Positions 60,559 through 64,000 of a stretch of 64,000 nt of DNA are shown here, in pieces (position 1 is the first letter of the stretch; the number at the start of each line of letters is the position of its first letter). The translations under genes and the position numbers were made by a program. This DNA comes from Gemmatimonadota bacterium (GTDB lineage Bacteria; Gemmatimonadota; Gemmatimonadetes; Gemmatimonadales; GWC2-71-9). The notes below the pieces were generated by a model, which was not told the DNA's origin, did not search any database, and saw only the letters and a list, made by a program, of their open reading frames with translations. The stretch lies in assembly GCA_029863245.1 (NCBI GenBank), contig JAOTVV010000012.1, positions 1 to 64,000 on the forward strand, read 5' to 3'.

Positions 60559-60591
60559 CCCGAGGGCGGCACCTTCCGCCGCCTTCGGGGT
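60559..60591 (+). terminator. Second hairpin with T-rich tail
   Basis: CCCCGAGGGCGGC and GCCGCCTTCGGGG pair (one mismatch, G-T type) with a 7-nt loop and are followed by TTATTCATTT. With the preceding hairpin it makes a tandem terminator. Confidence 0.75.
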
Positions 60592-60677
60592 TATTCATTT
60601 CGGCACGGGCGGACGGGCCGTCCGTGAGCCTTGCCCGCGACGGGCCTCGAGGGATTCCCTGAATCGCAGTCGATGAA

Positions 60678-61958
60678 ATGATGCCGTATACACCAAGTGG
60701 CGCGACGGATCGTGGAAATAGGCGATTGCGCCTGCGCCAAAAGCCGAGGATTCGCCGGGCCGCGCGCAGTCTGACGCTCGTGGTGGCTGGCGTCGCCCTG
60801 CTCGCCTGTGGAGAGCGGAGCGAGGCGCAGGACGAGGCGAAGGTTCGCAAGATGGCCAGGGAGCTCGCGTCCGACGTCGAGCGCGCGATCGGTCTGCCCT
60901 TCATGCAGTCCCCGACGGTTGCGGTGCGAACGAGCGAGCAGGTGCGATCCTACCTGGCTGCAAAGCTCGACAGCGACATGCCACCTCCGGTGCTCGATGG
61001 TATGGCGGCCGGCTACCGCCTGTTCGGCCTGCTGCCGGACACGCTCGATCTCCGCTCGCTCCTCTTGTCGCTCTATACGGAGCAGGTAGTGGGCTACTAC
61101 GATCCCGATTCGGCCGCGCTGTACGTGGTGGCCGGCGCCGACGCCATGACGCTGCGGATGATCCTGGCGCACGAACTGGTCCATGCCCTTCAAGGCCAGT
61201 ACCTCCCGCTCGACTCCCTGCTCGCGTCGGACCGGACGAACGACCGCCGCGTTGCCACCCAGGCAATCCTCGAGGGGCAGGCGACACTCGCCTCGATCGC
61301 CATGCTGATGCCCGATCGAGACGTCGGCACGATTCCGGGGTTCTGGGACAGCTACCGACAGCAGCTCAAGCGGCAACACGCGCAGATGCCGGTGTTCGGC
61401 TCCGCGCCTCTGCTCATTCAGGAGAGCATCGTCTTCCCCTACCTGGAGGGGGCCAGTTTCGTGAGTTGGTTCCAGAAGGAGTATCGGGATACGGTGCCGT
61501 TCGGTCCACGGCTGCCGCAGTCGACGGAACACATCCTGCACCCCGATCGATACCGGACCGGCGACGCGCCGGTGGAGCTTCGGCTGGCCAATGGTGTGCG
61601 CCCCATCTATACCGACGTGCTGGGGGAGTTCGAGACGCGCCTCCTGTTGACCGTACTGTCCGGCAGCGAGGCGACGGGCCGCGCAGGGGCGCGATCGTGG
61701 GGCGGCGATCGCTACGCCGTCTACGATGCCGACAATGGAAACCGTGCCCTGGTGTGGTGGTCGGTGTGGGACGACGAGCGTGCGGCCGACCGGTTTGCGA
61801 TGCTGCTCGCGCGGGTGTGGAAGACCCGCGCGCGACCCGGCCGCCTGGGCGTGGTCGAGCGGGTCGCGATCGATGACCGGCCCGGTGTCCGTCTCGTCGA
61901 TGCCCCGGAAGGGTGGTCGGGCTGGAACGCGCCACCCCTGATCGAGGGGGTGCGGTAG
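60678..61958 (+). CDS. Predicted lipoprotein with gluzincin-type metallopeptidase motif
   Basis: 426 residues, not assigned to a named family. A lipobox LLAC (C44) follows a basic N-terminus. HELVH (165-169) within ILAHELVHALQGQY is a zinc HExxH motif, and E199 in ILEGQATLAS fits the third ligand of gluzincins. VGYYDPDSAALYVV before the motif is like the substrate-edge strand. It is probably a cell-surface or periplasmic peptidase. The N-terminal start is uncertain (no clear Shine-Dalgarno). Confidence 0.72.
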   Translation: MMPYTPSGATDRGNRRLRLRQKPRIRRAARSLTLVVAGVALLACGERSEAQDEAKVRKMARELASDVERAIGLPFMQSPTVAVRTSEQVRSYLAAKLDSDMPPPVLDGMAAGYRLFGLLPDTLDLRSLLLSLYTEQVVGYYDPDSAALYVVAGADAMTLRMILAHELVHALQGQYLPLDSLLASDRTNDRRVATQAILEGQATLASIAMLMPDRDVGTIPGFWDSYRQQLKRQHAQMPVFGSAPLLIQESIVFPYLEGASFVSWFQKEYRDTVPFGPRLPQSTEHILHPDRYRTGDAPVELRLANGVRPIYTDVLGEFETRLLLTVLSGSEATGRAGARSWGGDRYAVYDADNGNRALVWWSVWDDERAADRFAMLLARVWKTRARPGRLGVVERVAIDDRPGVRLVDAPEGWSGWNAPPLIEGVR

Positions 61959-61964
61959 GGCGGG

Positions 61965-63530
61965 CTACGGGACGAGCAGCGAGACGCTGTACGCCAGGGC
62001 CCCAACGAAGGCCCCCAGCACATATCCCAGCCGAATGATCACGTCGAGCTCGCGCTGACTCGTGGCGCGGACGATCTCCTCTATCCGCTTCAGGGAAAAC
62101 CCGAGCACCTTCTGCTCCACCATCGCTTGCACATCCAGCCGGGCAACGACCTGTGGGACCTGTTGCTGGATCCAGTTCCACATGGCTGGGGCCAGTGCCG
62201 CCGCGATCCGATCCACCTGTCCGGCGGGGAGCCGTTCGGCGAGGCGGCCTATGGGTTGGTCGAGCAGCGCGCGCAGGGCCGCCGAGGTGCCATCGGCCAC
62301 CCAACCGCGGAGCCGGGGCGTGCGGGCGGCGTCGGTCAGCCACCGTGCGGCCCGCTCGGACGGCAGGTGACGCAGCAGTTCCCCCCACGTCCGCTGTTCC
62401 GCCGACTGGAGTGCCTGATCGAGCCGTTCAATGGCGTGCTGCCGCGTGGTGGGATCGCGGAGTGCCGCCGTGATATACGTCGCGGCCGTGTGCTCGATGC
62501 CTGTCAAGCGCTCCTCGCCCAGACGCTCGAGGTGTTCGGCCAGTGGGCGGCGCAGGAAGCTCACCACGGCGTCATTGATGCTCCGCGCGATCTGGGTGCG
62601 CATTTCCTCTTCGTCCAAGAGGGCCGCCAGATGGTCGACGCCTTCGCGCTCGAAGTTGTCGAGGAGCCGCGCGATGGTCTTCTCGGTCACCATGAGCCGC
62701 GCCACGATGCGCTCGTGGAGCAGGAGCTCTCGCACGAACCGTTGGAACAGCTCGTGGAGTGCCCGCTGGATGCGGGTGCGGGCGCGGGGATCCGCGAGCA
62801 GTGCCGCCAGCCGGTCGAGGGCCACCGGCAGATATCCCGCCATCCCCCGCTCGACCACCGCGACGAGATCCCTGGGCATGCGGTCGAGCAAGGGTGTCCG
62901 ATCGTTTCGCAGCCGTTCCACCTGTTGGTGGAGCCAACTCCGGATCGTGGATTCGAGTTCGTCGGAGGCCACGGCATCGGTGACCCACTGCTCCACCCGC
63001 TCGCGGATGGCGGTCTGGCGGGCGATCGTGAGGAGCTCCCCGACCGGCCGGTCGGCGAACTCGTCGCGGGCCCTGCTCAGCAGCCGTTCGGCGGTCTCGC
63101 GAAAGGCCTCCGAACCGGCGTAGGAGGCCATGGCATCCCCGACAGATCCGGCAATCCCGTCGATGGCCCCCTCGAGCTCTGCGAGCAGTCCCGGAGGCAG
63201 CTCGTCGCGGAGCGAGCCGCGTTCGGTCTCGAGCAGGGCGGCCACGAACTGATGCACAGCCCCGTCGAATGCCTCGCGCATACCGGGGGCGCTGAGTTGC
63301 TGGGCGAGGTCGTCGGTGGTGAGGAGCCGCTCTCCCACGGTGCGGCCGATAGTCTTGGCCAGCCGCGGCTTGTTCTTGGGGATCGCGCCGTGGAACCGGA
63401 ACCACCAGAAACCGCGGGGCTCGTAGGGATGGAACAGCATCGAGATCGCGACGGCGTTGGTGAGCCCGCCCGCGAGTGCGCCGAACCCCACGGTGATTGC
63501 CGCCCGAAGCAGTGAAAATTCGTGGATCAC
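61965..63530 (-). CDS. DUF445 family protein
   Basis: 521 residues. N-terminal segment GFGALAGGLTNAVAISMLFHPYEPRGFW...HGAIPKNKPRLAKTIGRTVGERLLT is the conserved core of DUF445 membrane proteins; then a very long helical region and a C-terminal membrane segment (LGYVLGAFVGALAYSVSLLVP). Function unknown. Converges on the peptidase gene with a 6-bp gap. Confidence 0.88.
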   Translation of the reverse strand: MIHEFSLLRAAITVGFGALAGGLTNAVAISMLFHPYEPRGFWWFRFHGAIPKNKPRLAKTIGRTVGERLLTTDDLAQQLSAPGMREAFDGAVHQFVAALLETERGSLRDELPPGLLAELEGAIDGIAGSVGDAMASYAGSEAFRETAERLLSRARDEFADRPVGELLTIARQTAIRERVEQWVTDAVASDELESTIRSWLHQQVERLRNDRTPLLDRMPRDLVAVVERGMAGYLPVALDRLAALLADPRARTRIQRALHELFQRFVRELLLHERIVARLMVTEKTIARLLDNFEREGVDHLAALLDEEEMRTQIARSINDAVVSFLRRPLAEHLERLGEERLTGIEHTAATYITAALRDPTTRQHAIERLDQALQSAEQRTWGELLRHLPSERAARWLTDAARTPRLRGWVADGTSAALRALLDQPIGRLAERLPAGQVDRIAAALAPAMWNWIQQQVPQVVARLDVQAMVEQKVLGFSLKRIEEIVRATSQRELDVIIRLGYVLGAFVGALAYSVSLLVP

Positions 63531-63747
63531 GGCCGCGTGACTCCCGTGGCTCTCTCAGGTTGCGAGTGCATGCACCAAATCTCCATCCGGCACCCTAACG
63601 GCGCCATGGATCGTACGAGCGAGACGTGGCGCGAGTTTCCCGCCTTCGTGCTCTTCCCACAACGCTTCCGCGCGGGTTAGCGTTGGAGACCCTCGGGCCG
63701 GGACTCGAATTGGCCGGAACGAGAATCGTGAACAGTGGAGGACGACG

Positions 63748-64000
63748 TTGACCAGGCGCCGCATCACCCTGCTCGCCAGTGGCCTCATCTTCGTGGCGGC
63801 ACTGGCCGCCGTTGGACGATTCCCGCAGCACGGCGACCATTTTGGCCTCTGGTCCGTTGTCCCACCGGCGGTCGCGATCGTCCTGGCCTTTGCCACCCGC
63901 GAAGTCATCAGCTCGCTGTTCATCGGGATCGTGGTGGGTGGGGTCATCAGCGGCGAGCGGTGGTACGAGTTGCCGCGGGACATCGTGCAGGGGTACCTCA
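63748..64000 (+). CDS. NhaC-type Na+/H+ antiporter, N-terminal part
   Basis: TTG start at 63748 after GGAGGA (5 bases). The frame runs off the right edge, giving 84 residues. A first membrane helix (LLASGLIFVAALAAVG) is followed by GLWSVVPPAVAIVLAFATREVISSLFIGIVVGGVISGERW, which matches the start of NhaC-family antiporters (VPPxxAIxLAxxTREVxxSLxxGIxxG). Exchange of Na+ for H+ across the inner membrane is the family role. Confidence 0.78.
   Translation, partial: MTRRRITLLASGLIFVAALAAVGRFPQHGDHFGLWSVVPPAVAIVLAFATREVISSLFIGIVVGGVISGERWYELPRDIVQGYL

Noticed and set aside
1-64000. tRNA or rRNA genes, CRISPR arrays, insertion sequences, integrase or attachment sites
   Set aside because: None seen on reading; no regularly spaced repeats and no transposase-like protein.

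Overview
The window is 64 kb of GC-rich, gene-dense bacterial chromosome from a Gram-negative-type organism: it has Sec, Tat and lipoprotein signals, a porin, a secretin and a type II secretion system (T2SS). No rRNA, tRNA, IS element, integrase or CRISPR array was seen. Gene content (DUF4097 pairs behind an ECF sigma factor, a D-aminoacylase/amidase operon, an aa3-type oxidase with fused cytochrome c, HAD-IG 5'-nucleotidase) fits an aerobic heterotroph such as a Gemmatimonadota member. That placement is inference without a marker gene.

Layout. 1-7.4 kb: end of a UPF0182 protein, PP2C phosphatase, fabH, a membrane spermidine-synthase-like protein, an exported isoaspartyl methyltransferase and an esterase. 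7.4-12.9 kb: a regulatory block with two sigma-54 activators (one with a Cys cluster, one with GAFTSA in place of GAFTGA), a lipoprotein/TPR pair and a LuxR-type response regulator. 13.1-20.7 kb: a 1754-residue multicopper oxidase-like protein resembling bacterial Mn(II) oxidases of the MnxG/McoA type, then an exported YVTN beta-propeller protein. 20.8-30.7 kb: T2SS operon E-G-F-L-M-C-D-H-I-J-K. 31.1 kb: a small lipoprotein with a FIMAH-like helical region. 31.8-36.9 kb: Tat-exported amidase and D-aminoacylase with a membrane protein, and a DUF302 protein. 37.0-42.6 kb: cytochrome c oxidase (ctaC-D-E-F) and ctaB. 42.7-46.4 kb: HtrA protease and DnaK. 46.5-52 kb: rhomboid protease, porin, then adenosine deaminase, nucleoside transporter and purine nucleoside phosphorylase. 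52-57.5 kb: M48 peptidase, 5'-nucleotidase, ThiD, a TrmH-type methyltransferase and the prepilin peptidase missing from the T2SS operon. 57.5-64 kb: ECF sigma/anti-sigma, two DUF4097 proteins, a metallopeptidase-like lipoprotein, a DUF445 protein and the start of an NhaC-type antiporter.

The most interesting part is 7.4-31.7 kb. I read -24/-12 (sigma-54) promoters with exact GG-N10-GC spacing upstream of the Cys-cluster activator (7498), the giant oxidase (13035) and the FIMAH-like lipoprotein (30967). A dyad CCGCAC-N7-GTGCGG occurs twice, 32 bp apart, upstream of the oxidase promoter; a related dyad plus a half-site, again 32 bp apart, lies between the second activator and the response regulator; two GTGCGG half-sites 32 bp apart precede the first activator. 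This suggests a dedicated sigma-54 regulon that makes and probably secretes a giant copper oxidase through the adjacent T2SS. Known Mn(II)-oxidising Pseudomonas offer a precedent (NtrC-family regulator MnxR; a role for type II secretion), but the substrate here is not established.
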